DNA of 64,000 nucleotides from Pseudomonas fluorescens (GTDB lineage: Bacteria; Pseudomonadota; Gammaproteobacteria; Pseudomonadales; Pseudomonadaceae): positions 4,402,001 through 4,466,000 of the forward strand of contig NZ_CP038438.1 in the NCBI RefSeq assembly GCF_004683905.1. Direction: 5' to 3'. Both the position numbers and the translations under genes were made by a program. Positions 17,894 to 26,651 of the stretch are shown in pieces. The notes beneath the pieces are model-generated. The model searched no databases, had not been told where the DNA came from, and worked only from the letters and a program-made list of their open reading frames with translations. Numbering within the stretch: the stretch's first letter is position 1; every line of letters begins with the position of its first letter.

Positions 17894-17894
17894 G

Positions 17895-18533
17895 ATGTTA
17901 TCGAACTACCTGGGCGAGTTTCTGGCGCTGGCCACCATTCACTTTCTGGCCGTGGTCGCTCCCGGCCCGGACTTCGCTGTCACCATCCGCCAGAGCGTGC
18001 GCTTCGGCCGACTGGTGGGGATCTGCACCGCACTGGGGATCGGCGCCGGCATTTCCGTGCACGTTCTCTACACGTTGCTCGGCGTTGGCGCTCTGATGCA
18101 CACCACACCGTGGTTGCTGACGGTGGCCAAGGTGATCGGTGGGGCGTACATCTTTTACCTCGGCATCAGCCTGATTCGCAGTAAACCGAAAACCACGCTT
18201 GAGGGCGAGAAAAGCACGGACGAACCACTGGTTGCGCAATCGCTGTTCAAGGCGTTCAGCACCGGTTTTCTGACCAATGCCACCAACCCCAAGGCCACGC
18301 TGTTCTTCCTGGCGATTTTCACCACGATCATCAGCGCCAGCACCCCGCTGAATATTCAGGCGCTGTACGGGGTGTGGATGTGCTTCGTCAATGCGCTGTG
18401 GTTCGTGATCGTCGCGCTGTTTTTCTCCAGCAGCCGGGTACGCACCCTGTTCATGCGCATGGGCCATTGGTTCGAGCGCAGCATGGGCGTGATCCTGATT
18501 CTGTTCGCCGGCAGGCTGGTGCTGTCGATGTAA
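17895..18533 (+). CDS. LysE/RhtB family amino-acid exporter
   Basis: 212 aa, six membrane helices, typical LysE fold with the N-terminal FLAVVAPGPDFAVTIRQSVR signature and the TGFLTNATNPKATLFFLAIF segment. LysE/RhtB proteins export amino acids and derivatives such as lysine, threonine, homoserine or leucine by proton exchange. The ATG lies one base after the oxygenase stop, so the two are co-translated. As the third gene of the LysR-regulated cassette it probably removes the oxygenase product or substrate from the cell. Confidence 0.92.
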   Translation: MLSNYLGEFLALATIHFLAVVAPGPDFAVTIRQSVRFGRLVGICTALGIGAGISVHVLYTLLGVGALMHTTPWLLTVAKVIGGAYIFYLGISLIRSKPKTTLEGEKSTDEPLVAQSLFKAFSTGFLTNATNPKATLFFLAIFTTIISASTPLNIQALYGVWMCFVNALWFVIVALFFSSSRVRTLFMRMGHWFERSMGVILILFAGRLVLSM

Positions 18534-18550
18534 AAACGACACCCAAAGAC

Positions 18551-18586
18551 AAGGCCCGGTCAGTTGCACACTGCTCGGGCCTTTTT
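18551..18586 (+). terminator. Intrinsic terminator after the LysE gene
   Basis: AAGGCCCG pairs with CGGGCCTT around a loop of about 18 nt and is followed by a T run. It closes the alaX-oxygenase-lysE unit. Confidence 0.75.
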
Positions 18587-18732
18587 CGTTTGTGCGCCGC
18601 TTTTGCATTTCTGTGCGACGGATCCCACTTCAGGGGCTCCCCTTCAACACCTTCGCGGTGTTAGTTTGGAAAAGATTTGTTTCAACTTTCAAACACTTCC
18701 ACTCAACTGCCTGCAAAGGAATGCCCACCGCA

Positions 18733-20472
18733 ATGAACTTTTCTCTCAAGCGCCTGGCTGCTGCCAGCCTGATCCTGGCCAGCTTTTCTGCGTTCACCCT
18801 GCCCGCGCAGGCCAACATCACTCCGCAACAGAGCGCAGCCATTCTCAAGAGTTTCGATGAGGCGAGCCTCACCGACTTCCGCCAGTTTCTGGGTGCCGTA
18901 GGCAAGAGCGACCTGGGTAAAACCGACAACCTCGGCCCGGCGATCAACGCCTTTCTCGACAACAAGACCCCGAGCGCGGAACAGCAGAACGAGATCTACC
19001 GCCTGCTGGGCATTTACACCCGCGCCAAGTACGGCAAAGCCGCCCTGGAAACCCTGCGCGAACTGGTGGAAATCCCGACCTTCCAGAAAGAAGGCGTGGC
19101 CCAGCACGACAATCCGGAGTTCATCAAGATCGCCGAAAAGATCAAGAACCTCGCCGAATCGTTCAACCTGAAGTTCCGCAACGTCGACAACCGCGTCTAT
19201 GAAATCTCCCTCGACGGCAGCGGCGACGAAGTCGTGGGCATTCACGCGCATGCCGACGTGGTGCCGGTCACCCCGGAAAACTGGGTGCTGAAGGACGGCA
19301 CCAAACTCGACCCGTTCAAAGTCACGCTGATCGGCGACCGCATGTACGGTCGCGGCACCGAGGACGACAAGAACGGCATCGTCGTCGCGATGTACGCGAT
19401 GAAAGTGATCAAGGAAGAAAAGCTGCCGCTGGCACGCAACTTCAAACTGCTGGTGGACACCACCGAAGAAACCACCGGCGACGCGATCCCGTATTACTTC
19501 GAACACAACCCGACGCCGAACTACAACATGGCGCTGGACGGTGGCTACCCGGTGGTCATTGCCGAGAAAGGCTACGGCACGGTCATGGCCAATTTCCCGC
19601 TGCGCAAGGCTGAAGGCAGCGGCGCAGAAATCATCTCGATGACCGGCGGCCTGGCAACCAACCAGATTCCATCGGTTTCGGTGGCGACACTCGTCACCGA
19701 CAAGCCTGAGCAACTGGCTGCGAGTCTGCAGAAAGCCGGCAGCGAATACGCGAAAAAACACGGTGGTGACTTCGAAGTCGCGGCCAAGGTTGACGGCAAA
19801 GACGTCAAGCTGAGCGTCACCGGTGTGTCCGCGCACTCCTCCGAGCCCGAGTCTGGCGTCAACCCGGTCGCACGGATGCTCGACTTCATCAACAGCCTCG
19901 ACGGCAAGGTGGCGCTCAAGCACAACCAGATCACCGACGCTGCACGCTATGCGTCCACCAACTGGGGCTTGGATTATCTGGGTAAAAAACTCGGCGTGGG
20001 CTTCTCCGATTCGTTCATGGGTCCGCTGACCACCTCGCTGACCTACGTCGGCGTGGACGACAAAGCCTTCAAACTGGCAGTCAACCTGCGCGTGCCGAAG
20101 GGTAAATCGCCAGAAGTGCTGAAGAAGCAAATCGCTGACAAACTGGCGGCCTGGAGCAAGAAATCCCACGTTGCCGTGGACTTCACTTACTCGATCGCCG
20201 AACCGATGTACCGCAATCCGGAAGGCGAATGGGTCAAGGCACTGCTGGCGGTTGCCACTGAAAACCTCGGCATGAAGCACGAGTTCGGCACGTCTGCCGG
20301 CGCGACCTCGGTGCATGAATTGCCGAACGGCGTGCAATTCGGCCTGGCCCGGCCTGAAGTCAAATACACCGGGCATACCGATGGCGAGTTCAAGACGGTT
20401 GACCAGTTCCTGCTCGACCTGCAGATCGTCACTGAGATGATGGGCCGTGTCGGCCAGCTACCGAAGCTCTGA
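18733..20472 (+). CDS. Exported M20 family dipeptidase
   Basis: 579 aa from the ATG at 18733 (MNFSLKRLAAASLILASF, Sec signal ending LPAQA at about residue 25); an ATG at 18721 would abut the AAGGA. It is a zinc peptidase of the M20 family: metal ligands in GIHAHADVVPV, the bridging Asp in YGRGTEDDKNG, the general base in DTTEETTG, and later HTDGEFKTVDQF. M20 dipeptidases of this type cleave dipeptides with a free amino end. Being exported, it likely digests peptides in the periplasm. The gene stands alone with a hairpin terminator downstream. Confidence 0.9.
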   Translation: MNFSLKRLAAASLILASFSAFTLPAQANITPQQSAAILKSFDEASLTDFRQFLGAVGKSDLGKTDNLGPAINAFLDNKTPSAEQQNEIYRLLGIYTRAKYGKAALETLRELVEIPTFQKEGVAQHDNPEFIKIAEKIKNLAESFNLKFRNVDNRVYEISLDGSGDEVVGIHAHADVVPVTPENWVLKDGTKLDPFKVTLIGDRMYGRGTEDDKNGIVVAMYAMKVIKEEKLPLARNFKLLVDTTEETTGDAIPYYFEHNPTPNYNMALDGGYPVVIAEKGYGTVMANFPLRKAEGSGAEIISMTGGLATNQIPSVSVATLVTDKPEQLAASLQKAGSEYAKKHGGDFEVAAKVDGKDVKLSVTGVSAHSSEPESGVNPVARMLDFINSLDGKVALKHNQITDAARYASTNWGLDYLGKKLGVGFSDSFMGPLTTSLTYVGVDDKAFKLAVNLRVPKGKSPEVLKKQIADKLAAWSKKSHVAVDFTYSIAEPMYRNPEGEWVKALLAVATENLGMKHEFGTSAGATSVHELPNGVQFGLARPEVKYTGHTDGEFKTVDQFLLDLQIVTEMMGRVGQLPKL

Positions 20473-20513
20473 TAAGGCATGGGCCCGTGATTCAGCGGGC
20501 CTGACGTGAAAAC

Positions 20514-20539
20514 AAAAAAGGACCCGAAGGTCCTTTTTT
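20514..20539 (+). terminator. Intrinsic terminator after the dipeptidase gene
   Basis: AAAAAAGGACC pairs with GGTCCTTTTTT around a CGAA-like tight loop. It is symmetrical, so it can also stop read-through from the tRNA operon. Confidence 0.85.
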
Positions 20540-20564
20540 GTTGCGTACAAAACGCTGCACAAAC

Positions 20565-20597
20565 AAAAACGCCGATCATCACTGATCGGCGTTTTTG
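20565..20597 (-). terminator. Terminator of the tRNA operon
   Basis: A stem of AAAAACGCCGATCA with TGATCGGCGTTTTT lies seven bases beyond the 3' end of the last tRNA-Gly when read on the minus strand. Confidence 0.85.
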
Positions 20598-20603
20598 TGA
20601 AAT

Positions 20604-20679
<76 letters not shown>

Positions 20680-20681
20680 AA

Positions 20682-20757
20682 TGGCGTCCCCTAGGGGACT
20701 CGAACCCCTGTTACCGCCGTGAAAGGGCGGTGTCCTAGGCCACTAGACGAAGGGGAC
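20682..20757 (-). tRNA. tRNA-Glu (TTC), copy 3 of operon
   Basis: 76 nt with encoded CCA. Acceptor stem GTCCCCT/AGGGGAC, anticodon loop CCTTTCACG giving anticodon TTC, T arm CAGGGGTTCGAGTCCCCT. It is two bases upstream (minus strand) of tRNA-Gly copy 3. Confidence 0.97.
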
Positions 20758-20777
20758 AGGCTACAACTTTCACTAAT

Positions 20778-20806
20778 AAAAACGCCGCTCACTGAGCGGC
20801 GCTTTT
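20778..20806 (-). terminator. Terminator-like hairpin inside the tRNA operon
   Basis: AAAAACGCCGCTCA pairs with TGAGCGGCG around essentially no spacer, with Ts on both sides, in the 55-nt gap between tRNA pairs 2 and 3. It may be a weak terminator or a processing site; it resembles the final terminator at 20565-20597 and may have arisen by duplication of the unit. Confidence 0.6.
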
Positions 20807-20812
20807 AGAATT

Positions 20813-20888
<76 letters not shown>

Positions 20889-20891
20889 AAA

Positions 20892-20967
20892 TGGCGTCCC
20901 CTAGGGGACTCGAACCCCTGTTACCGCCGTGAAAGGGCGGTGTCCTAGGCCACTAGACGAAGGGGAC
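20892..20967 (-). tRNA. tRNA-Glu (TTC), copy 2 of operon
   Basis: Identical in sequence to the copy at 20682-20757, with anticodon TTC and encoded CCA; three bases separate it from tRNA-Gly copy 2. Confidence 0.97.
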
Positions 20968-21071
20968 ACGCTACCCGGAACACATGGTGTGTGTTTCGGT
21001 GTCCAGACCCGCATCCGAAGACTTGGTTCTGGTTTCACTCAGCCCCGCCCAAAAGCAGTGCTGTTTAAAAT

Positions 21072-21147
<76 letters not shown>

Positions 21148-21149
21148 AT

Positions 21150-21225
21150 TGGCGTCCCCTAGGGGACTCGAACCCCTGTTACCGCCGTGAAAGGGCGGTG
21201 TCCTAGGCCACTAGACGAAGGGGAC
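21150..21225 (-). tRNA. tRNA-Glu (TTC), copy 1 of operon (promoter-proximal)
   Basis: Identical to the other tRNA-Glu copies. It is the first gene of the transcript that starts near 21280. Confidence 0.97.
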
Positions 21226-21279
21226 ACGCTACAACATTCACTCCCTGCCGCGTTTCGCTGTGTGCTTTACGCTGCAAGT

Positions 21280-21315
21280 GGCGCGCATTCTATGGATGGT
21301 TTGAGAGGTCGTCAA
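21280..21315 (-). promoter_or_regulatory. Strong sigma-70 promoter of the tRNA operon with GC discriminator
   Basis: On the minus strand TTGACG (21310-21315) and TAGAAT (21287-21292) are exactly 17 nt apart, followed by a GC-only discriminator GCGCGCC. That discriminator is the mark of stable-RNA promoters under stringent (ppGpp/DksA) control. The rest of the gap up to 21597 is AT-rich leader with no recognised gene. Confidence 0.8.
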
Positions 21316-21597
21316 CCCCCGAATATAAATTTATTTAAATCAATGACTTCGACCTGCTTTACGGGAGCATTCGGGCTTTTCCGTCGCCCGACGATTGACG
21401 CCTATATTCCGCCACTCGCCAAGGCGTTATAGTCCGCAACACAATGATGGCAATCTGCGCACCTTGCGCCAGCATTCATATAAGCAGTGTGCAGCCGATA
21501 TAGACAGAAGCTGCTGAATCAACTCGTCGAGCGGCGCTGGGCGCCTGAATGTCCAGCCACTACACTCGCATGCGAACCCTATAAAGAGGTCTTACCG

Positions 21598-22368
21598 GTG
21601 ACACCACTCATGATCACCCTGCTAGTCATAGCCGGGATCGCAATTCTGATCGCCATTGGCTACATGAACCATGTGGTGGAAAACAACAAACTGGAGAAGG
21701 CCCGCACCAAAGTCGAACTCAACGACCGCCTGCGCCGCTGCGGCGAACTGACCGAAACCTTCCCCGGCCAGTTCATGACCCCGGCACTCAAGCTGCTGCT
21801 GACCCGACTGGAACTGAACGTCTGCCAACGTCTGCTGAACCTGGAAAAAACCAGCGCCACGACCAAAGCACGAATCACCGAACTGAGCGCACTGGTGGCC
21901 CAGGGCGAATCGATCCCGGTCAATAACCCGCCGGCACCGATCCTGACCGAAGCCAAAGCCAAGGACGTCCGCTTCCTGCTCGAAGCCCTGCACGGCCAGA
22001 TCACCCGCGCCGCCCACGACGGCTTCCTGCCACCGAACGAAGCCAAACACTGGATCAAGGAAGTCCGCCACATCCTGGTCCTGCTGCACATCGAATTCTT
22101 CAACAACCTCGGCCAACAATCCCTGCAACAAAACCAACCCGGCCAGGCCCGCCTCGCCTTCGAACGCGGCGTGCAATACCTGCGCAAACAGCAAGACCCG
22201 CAGATGTACTCGGAACAACTGCAATACCTGGAAAAACTCCTGGCCCGCGCCAATGCCCAGGTCATGGACAAGATTGCCCCGGTTGAAGGCGAAGTGAACC
22301 AGTTGACCGAAGGCCTCAAAGAAGTCGAAGCCGATGCGGACTGGAAGAAGAAAGTGATTTACGACTGA
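21598..22368 (+). CDS. Membrane-anchored conserved protein of unknown function
   Basis: 256 aa from the GTG at 21598, which has GAGG 9 nt upstream; the ATG at 21610 is the alternative. One N-terminal transmembrane helix (ITLLVIAGIAILIAIGY) is followed by a soluble, helix-rich, glutamine- and leucine-rich cytoplasmic domain with coiled-coil character (LNLEKTSATTKARITELSAL) and a repeat-like segment (QARLAFERGVQYLRK) that looks like a TPR helix pair. I do not recognise a named family with certainty; it is known in pseudomonads as a hypothetical protein beside the tRNA-Glu/Gly cluster. Confidence 0.8.
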   Translation: MTPLMITLLVIAGIAILIAIGYMNHVVENNKLEKARTKVELNDRLRRCGELTETFPGQFMTPALKLLLTRLELNVCQRLLNLEKTSATTKARITELSALVAQGESIPVNNPPAPILTEAKAKDVRFLLEALHGQITRAAHDGFLPPNEAKHWIKEVRHILVLLHIEFFNNLGQQSLQQNQPGQARLAFERGVQYLRKQQDPQMYSEQLQYLEKLLARANAQVMDKIAPVEGEVNQLTEGLKEVEADADWKKKVIYD

Positions 22369-22383
22369 TGGTCGAGAGTTGAG

Positions 22384-22407
22384 AGAAGCCACCGGGAGGT
22401 GGCTTTT
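22384..22407 (+). terminator. Intrinsic terminator
   Basis: AAGCCACC pairs with GGTGGCTT around CGGGA and is followed by a T run, 15 nt after the stop codon at 22368. Confidence 0.85.
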
Positions 22408-22438
22408 TTGTGGGGGTTGGGCTGACTGCCATTGCGAA

Positions 22439-22645
22439 CATTCAGTTAGAGATTGGTCGGCTGTCAGGCCTCTTCGCGAGCAAGCCCGCTCCCACAGTGG
22501 GCATGAGTTTATTCAGTTGGAGACTGGTCGGCTGTCAGGCCGCCATCGCTGGCAAGCCAGCTCCCACAGTGGGATAGGGTGAGTGAGTTAGAAAACTGGT
22601 CGGCTGTCAGGCCGCCTTCGCGAGCAGGCTCACTCCTACAGAAGA
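22439..22645. repeat. Three tandem REP units of about 70 bp
   Basis: Each unit starts with a CAGTTAGAGATTGGTCGGCTG-like lead (shortened here), then GTCAGGCC and a REP head. The three heads differ in class: AGCAAGCCCGCTCCCAC (unit 1), GGCAAGCCAGCTCCCAC (unit 2) and AGCAGGCTCACTCCTAC (unit 3). A related set in another order is at 32745-32950. This and the next element fill the 663-bp gap before the chemoreceptor gene. Confidence 0.85.
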
Positions 22646-22654
22646 GCGAGATAG

Positions 22655-22993
22655 TGCACCGCCTCGCTCTTCACCACTCAAATGGCCGAGTGTCAGCTCG
22701 CCGAAAGCTCTTGATCTTGCCGTGCCGGCCCCTTCGGCAGGCTGAGTGGAGGGGTTTATCCGGGGGTGGGAGCGCAGCGACCGTTTGGCGCAGCCAAACA
22801 CATCGAGAGGAGGTGCAGCGAAGCAAACCGGAGGCGATGCGCCCGGATGAATCCCGGAGCGAAGGAACCCGAGCCTAAGCGAGGGCCGAACGCCGGGGCC
22901 AAGCCTTTTGCTTACTTTTCGGCGTCTGGAAAAGTGAGCCGCTGTAAGAGCGGAACCATAAGAAGCCGTTACCGCAGCAACGGATATTCACCC
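22655..22993. repeat. Long dispersed repeat, copy 1 (about 340 bp)
   Basis: The segment is closely matched to 32951-33297 in the same orientation: shared blocks include TGGCCGAGTGTCAGCTCGCC, GGTGGGAGCGCAGCGACCG and GAGGAGGTGCAGCGAAGC. It ends 38 bp before the 3' end of a minus-strand gene, as copy 2 does. Open frames inside it (rich in Arg, Pro and Gly) are probably not genes. Confidence 0.85.
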
Positions 22994-23031
22994 AAAACCC
23001 CAAGAACCTGGTCGGCCCAGAGGCCGCCAAG

Positions 23032-24999
23032 TCAAAGCCGAAAATGCCCAACCATCCCCTTGAGCTCCCCCCCCAACCGCGCCAGCTCAACACTCGAAAC
23101 CGCATTCCCCCGCATCGCCATCGAAGACTGATCCGCACTCGCACGAATACTCGTCACACTGCGATTGATCTCCTCAGCCACCGAACTCTGCTCCTCCGCC
23201 GCCGCCGCAATCTGCTGATTCATCTGCTGAATCAACGAAACCGCCGCCGCAATACTGCCCAGCGCACTCTCGGTCTGCAGCGCATCACTGACCGCCAGCT
23301 TCACCAAGTCACCACTGCTCTGAATCTGCTGCACCGACGAATGCGCCGCCGAGCGCAACGCACTGACCAGACGCTCGATCTCCTCGGTGGATTGTTGTGT
23401 ACGCCGCGCCAACGCGCGAACCTCATCAGCCACCACCGCAAAGCCCCTGCCCTGCTCCCCGGCCCGCGCCGCCTCGATTGCGGCGTTGAGCGCCAGCAGA
23501 TTGGTCTGCTCGGCAACGCTCTTGATCACATCCAGCACCGTACCGATGTTCTGGATCTGCGCACTGAGGCTTTCGATGCTCGAACTGGCCGACGTCGCCG
23601 AATCCGCCAGTTGCTCGATCCGCACCATGCTCTGGCGCACCACCTGCTGCCCGCTCTCGACCTTGGCATCCGCCGTTTGTGCGGCCAGCGCCGCCTCCTC
23701 GGCATTGCGCGCCACGTCATGAACGGTGGCGGTCATCTGGTTCATGGCCGTGGCCACTTGCTCGGTCTCTTCCTTCTGGCTGTTGACCTCAAGGTTGGTC
23801 TGCTCGGTTACCGCCGACAGCGATTGCGCGGAACTGGCCAACTGCTCGATGCCCGCCTGCAAACCGCTGACGATCGTGCTCAGCCCGGTGCCCATCTGCT
23901 GCATCGCCAGCATCAGTTGCCCGATCTCATCACGCCGGGTGACCTCCACCCTCGCACTCAAATCCCCGGCCGCAATCTGCTGTGCCACCCGCATCACACT
24001 GCGCAGCGGCGCGACGATCAACCGGGTGATGAGCCACGCGGCAATCAGCCCCACCAGCAACGCCAGCGCCGAAGAACCGATGATCAACACCGAGTTCTTC
24101 TTCAATTCCGCCTGCATCGCGCCATCCTCGGCGCCATACGCCTGATCCACGCGCGCCATCACCTGCGCTGCACGCTGGTGCAACTGTTCGTAGACGGTTT
24201 TTTCCTGGGCCAGCAGGCCGGTGTACTCGGCGAGCTTGTCGTTGAAACCGGCGATGTGCCCGGACACTTCATTGAGTACCGTCAGGTAGCCCTCATCCTT
24301 GACCGTGGTCTTCAACTGCTCGGCCTGAGCCTGCGCCTGAGCGGCCTGCTCGATGTTGCCCTTGCCGGCGCTGTCGGCATCGCCCTTGCGGCTCTGGTCC
24401 AGACGAACCCGCGCCTCGTTCATCGCCTGCAACATCAGCCGCGACACCTGGCTGACCTGGCTGGCCTGTTCGATGAACTGTGCGCCGTCCTTGCCTTCGG
24501 TGTCCTTCAAGGTATACGCGCCATCATCGGCCAGACCGGCCTGCAGTACGTCCAGGTTATTGGCCACGCTGGACACCGACCAACTGGCCATTTCCAGCGC
24601 CAGATCCTTGGCCTGGGTCAGCGAGACAAACTCATCGAAAGCCTTGCGATAAGCGCCCAATGCCTGTTCGACATCGCTCATCACCGCCACGTTGGCCGGG
24701 GACTGCGCCTTGAGTTGCGCGGCCTGGGCCAGCAAACCGTCTACGCCTTCGTGCAAGGCATCGACGGTTTTCGGATTGCTGTGCAGCGCATAGTCCTGCT
24801 CCAGCAGCCGCACCTTGAGCAAGGCACTGTTGAGCGACGACATCTGCTTCAGCCCATCGAAGCGCTGACTGATGGTCTGCAGGGACCAGACACCAATGGC
24901 AGCCACCAGCGCAGTCAACAGCAGCACCAGCACGAACCCGATACCCAGTTTCTTCGCCATACCGAGGTTGGCAAAACGTCCTTGCACGGCGGAAATCAT
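23032..24999 (-). CDS. Methyl-accepting chemotaxis protein
   Basis: 655 aa from the ATG at 24999, with AGGGG 10 nt upstream. A first membrane helix (about residues 15-37), a periplasmic all-helical sensor of about 260 residues, a second helix (about 303-325), a HAMP domain and the cytoplasmic signalling tip (EQTNLLALNAAIEAARAGEQ, GRGFAVVADEVRALARRTQ) follow in order. The sensor length and helical make-up suit the helical bimodular (HBM) class, which in P. putida binds TCA-cycle acids; the ligand here is unknown. It sits alone between a long dispersed repeat and a MocR regulator, and it lacks an obvious C-terminal CheR-binding pentapeptide. Confidence 0.92.
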   Translation of the reverse strand: MISAVQGRFANLGMAKKLGIGFVLVLLLTALVAAIGVWSLQTISQRFDGLKQMSSLNSALLKVRLLEQDYALHSNPKTVDALHEGVDGLLAQAAQLKAQSPANVAVMSDVEQALGAYRKAFDEFVSLTQAKDLALEMASWSVSSVANNLDVLQAGLADDGAYTLKDTEGKDGAQFIEQASQVSQVSRLMLQAMNEARVRLDQSRKGDADSAGKGNIEQAAQAQAQAEQLKTTVKDEGYLTVLNEVSGHIAGFNDKLAEYTGLLAQEKTVYEQLHQRAAQVMARVDQAYGAEDGAMQAELKKNSVLIIGSSALALLVGLIAAWLITRLIVAPLRSVMRVAQQIAAGDLSARVEVTRRDEIGQLMLAMQQMGTGLSTIVSGLQAGIEQLASSAQSLSAVTEQTNLEVNSQKEETEQVATAMNQMTATVHDVARNAEEAALAAQTADAKVESGQQVVRQSMVRIEQLADSATSASSSIESLSAQIQNIGTVLDVIKSVAEQTNLLALNAAIEAARAGEQGRGFAVVADEVRALARRTQQSTEEIERLVSALRSAAHSSVQQIQSSGDLVKLAVSDALQTESALGSIAAAVSLIQQMNQQIAAAAEEQSSVAEEINRSVTSIRASADQSSMAMRGNAVSSVELARLGGELKGMVGHFRL

Positions 25000-25107
25000 T
25001 GCGCGTAGTCCCCTGCCAAAGTCTGTTGCCGAAGATTCGCAACGGCCATGGAGCAGCACAAGTCTCTGGCGTCGGAATAATGGCAAAAAGCTACGCACGC
25101 GTCGTTT

Positions 25108-26460
25108 TCAGAACGCTTGAGGTCGATTCACACCGGTACTGCGAAAAAACTGCCGGGCCCTCGGATCACAGGCATAGGCCACGTTGATCCGCTGCCACTC
25201 ACTGGGTTCGCCACTCGGACTGAAGGCCCCCGGGTCGCAAAGGCTGACACCATTGCACTGCGCCTGACTGTGCAAGCGGCCAGTATCGCCCAGCGGGGCA
25301 CGGGCCCAGATGAACAGGCCGCCACACGGCTTACCGAAGACCTCCCAGTCGGCGTCTTCCAGCGCCTGCAACGCGGCGACCCGATCGGTATTCAACCGTT
25401 GACGCTGGCGCTGGACCATTTTGCGATAGGCGCCATTGGCCAGAAGACTGGTCAGCACCGCCTCATTGAAACTCGAAGCGCCCATGCTACTGATCATCTT
25501 GATTCGCCCCAGCCGCGCTATCAGCGCTGGCTCGGCGTACACAAACCCGACGCGCAGCGAGCTGCTCAGTGTCTTGGAAAAGCTGCCGACATAGATCACT
25601 CGCTCATCGAGTGCCGCCAGGCGTGTGCCATTGCCATTGTGCAGGTCGGCGTAGACATCGTCCTCGATCACTCGCACATCGTGAGCGTTGCACAACCGCA
25701 GGATCTGTTGGGCAACGCCAAGGGTCAGGCAAGAGCCGGTGGGATTGTGGTGGTGACTGTTGATGAACATCGCGACCGGCCGGAACTGCCGCAACAGTGC
25801 TTCCAGCGCCTGGGGATCAGGCCCGCTCGGCGTGCGGCGCACTTCCAGCAACTGCACGCCGTACAGGCGCAACAGCTCGAACAGCGGCGCATAGCCCGGG
25901 GTTTCGACGACAACGCAGTCACCGGCCTTCAACAATGTGCGCGCGAGCAGATCAAGCGCCTGGCTCGCACCGGAGGTCGTCAGCACCTGTTCATCCAGAG
26001 CCTCGACGCCGATCAGCCTGAGGCGTTTGACGATCTGCTCGCGTAACGCCGGCAGCCCCAGCGGGCTGCTGTAATTGAACAGACTCGCCATGTCGGTACG
26101 GGCCACCTGACGGATCGCATAACTCAGGTCGTCGGATTCACGCCAGCTCTGCGGCAAGCCTCCCTCGCCGAGTTTCAACCCGCTGTGTGCCTGCCCGCAG
26201 TCAATCCCGATCACCCCACGGCCCTGCGCGGCCACCATGAACCCGGCGCCCTGACGCGGGGCCAGAACGCCTTGCGCCACCAGCCGTTCGCAGGCCTCGG
26301 CCACACACGACTGACTCAGCAGATTGGAGCGCGCAATCTGCCTGACGGAGGGCAAGCGCGTGCTCGGCGCCACACCGCTTCGCGAGATCCACTCAGTCAT
26401 GCCATCAACAATCTGCTGTACGACCGGCACCATTGCCTGTCGGTCAATTCTCAATTCCAT
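25108..26460 (-). CDS. MocR-type PLP-dependent transcriptional regulator
   Basis: 450 aa from the ATG at 26460. An N-terminal GntR-like winged helix (MTEWISRSGVAPSTRLPSVR, QSCVAEACERLVAQGVLAPR) is fused to a type-I aminotransferase-like domain with the PLP lysine in YVGSFSKTLSSSLRVGF and NPTGSCLTLG. MocR proteins use PLP or its adducts as effector and often control a neighbouring PLP- or amino-acid-related gene. Neither neighbour (a chemoreceptor, and an SDR in the same direction) is an obvious target, so the regulon is unknown. Confidence 0.9.
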   Translation of the reverse strand: MELRIDRQAMVPVVQQIVDGMTEWISRSGVAPSTRLPSVRQIARSNLLSQSCVAEACERLVAQGVLAPRQGAGFMVAAQGRGVIGIDCGQAHSGLKLGEGGLPQSWRESDDLSYAIRQVARTDMASLFNYSSPLGLPALREQIVKRLRLIGVEALDEQVLTTSGASQALDLLARTLLKAGDCVVVETPGYAPLFELLRLYGVQLLEVRRTPSGPDPQALEALLRQFRPVAMFINSHHHNPTGSCLTLGVAQQILRLCNAHDVRVIEDDVYADLHNGNGTRLAALDERVIYVGSFSKTLSSSLRVGFVYAEPALIARLGRIKMISSMGASSFNEAVLTSLLANGAYRKMVQRQRQRLNTDRVAALQALEDADWEVFGKPCGGLFIWARAPLGDTGRLHSQAQCNGVSLCDPGAFSPSGEPSEWQRINVAYACDPRARQFFRSTGVNRPQAF

Positions 26461-26651
26461 GAGCACGCAAACTCCTGTCCATTTTGCTGGCGGCAGTAAA
26501 TCACAGCCGCGTCGCTCAGGCTGTGCGACAACGCCGTCAAAAGCAGCCGTTCTAACCGTTTGATACACATTGTTTAGCGGTTTAACGGAACTGGCGCCCA
26601 GCAACAGGAAAACCCGCACTGAGGCGGGCTCCAGAGTCTTGCCACTCAGCG

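Noticed and set aside
22439..22645. Possible CRISPR array
   Set aside because: Units of about 70 bp repeat only three times, the conserved parts are REP palindromes, there are no unique spacers of equal size and no cas genes.
22766..23131. Open frame over the long repeat, 121 codons, rich in Arg and Pro
   Set aside because: The second copy of the repeat does not keep the frame, there is no ribosome-binding site, and it runs into the antisense of the chemoreceptor gene.
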